Shown here piece after piece: positions 5,939 through 6,048 of a stretch of 6,048 nt of DNA (positions are counted from its first letter, which is position 1; each line of letters begins with the position of its first letter). The notes under the pieces are model-generated. The model made no database searches. It had not been told where the DNA came from and was given only the letters and a program-made list of their open reading frames with translations. The stretch is from a bacterium. Its GTDB lineage: Bacteria; Bacteroidota; Ignavibacteria; Kapaibacteriales; UBA2268. The DNA is taken from positions 1 through 6,048 of the forward strand of contig JANJUO010000545.1 in NCBI GenBank assembly GCA_024710535.1, given 5' to 3'. The position numbers and the translations under genes are program-made.

Positions 5939-6048
5939 ATGAAAGAAAAAGAAAACAATAACATTATCAAGTCGAAAGGATTTTTTTCTATACTTAGAAA
6001 ATTGTTTCTATATTCAATTTTCTTTGTTTTTGTTCTATCTATTACATT
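5939..6048 (+). CDS. N-terminus of an unidentified membrane-anchored protein (3' partial)
   Basis: ATG at 5939-5941 opens a frame that runs without a stop to the right edge, giving 36 codons. The start is Lys-, Glu- and Asn-rich (MKEKENNN...), followed by a basic stretch ending RK and then a strongly hydrophobic run (LFLYSIFFVFVLSIT), which is a membrane anchor or signal segment with the N-terminus inside. A TAnnTTTG promoter candidate lies close upstream and the gene is divergent from the kinase. Too little is present to name a family. Bacteroidota penicillin-binding proteins, TamB-like proteins and many others begin this way. Confidence 0.65.
   Translation, partial: MKEKENNNIIKSKGFFSILRKLFLYSIFFVFVLSIT

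Noticed and set aside
1..6048. Search for CRISPR arrays, insertion-sequence ends, tRNA genes, and defence or toxin-antitoxin gene pairs.
   Set aside because: No regularly spaced repeats, transposase motifs, tRNA-like folds or characteristic small gene pairs were seen.

Overview
This is an AT-rich window that most likely comes from a member of the Bacteroidota or the wider FCB group (Bacteroidota, Ignavibacteriota, Kapabacteria and relatives). Three signals point there. The first gene ends in a type A sorting domain of the type IX secretion system. Upstream of three genes there are promoter candidates of the TTG-N19/20-TAnnTTTG form used by the Bacteroidota housekeeping sigma factor. The serine hydroxymethyltransferase carries an insertion before its PGxQGGP loop that I associate with this group. 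Clear Shine-Dalgarno sequences are also largely absent.

Layout, left to right. (1) Positions 2-1198, plus strand: the 3' part of a secreted fibronectin-type-III repeat protein, open at the left edge and closed by a strong terminator at 1216-1252. (2) Positions 1199-1547: a 349-base gap with the terminator, a candidate promoter, a palindrome and a hairpin with a T-run. (3) Positions 1548-1865, plus strand: a small RRM RNA-binding protein with its own terminator. (4) A minus-strand block of three genes that converges on it: sensor histidine kinase (start 5814), a YdfG-type short-chain dehydrogenase (start 4187) and glyA (start 3333, end 2032), with gaps of 31 and 83 bases. A TAnnTTTG promoter candidate precedes the kinase and an intrinsic terminator follows glyA, so the block may be one transcription unit. 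(5) From 5939, plus strand: the start of a divergent gene with one N-terminal membrane segment, cut by the right edge.

The dehydrogenase and GlyA may share substrates. GlyA interconverts serine and glycine and can cleave L-allo-threonine, while YdfG-type enzymes oxidise L-serine and L-allo-threonine at C3. The histidine kinase has no response regulator on either side within the window.

I did not find a convincing new multi-gene system. Most of the window is ordinary chromosomal housekeeping sequence. The points most worth a second look are the long, structured leader of the RRM gene, the orphan kinase joined to a serine/glycine gene pair, and the almost exactly 300-base repeat period in the secreted protein.
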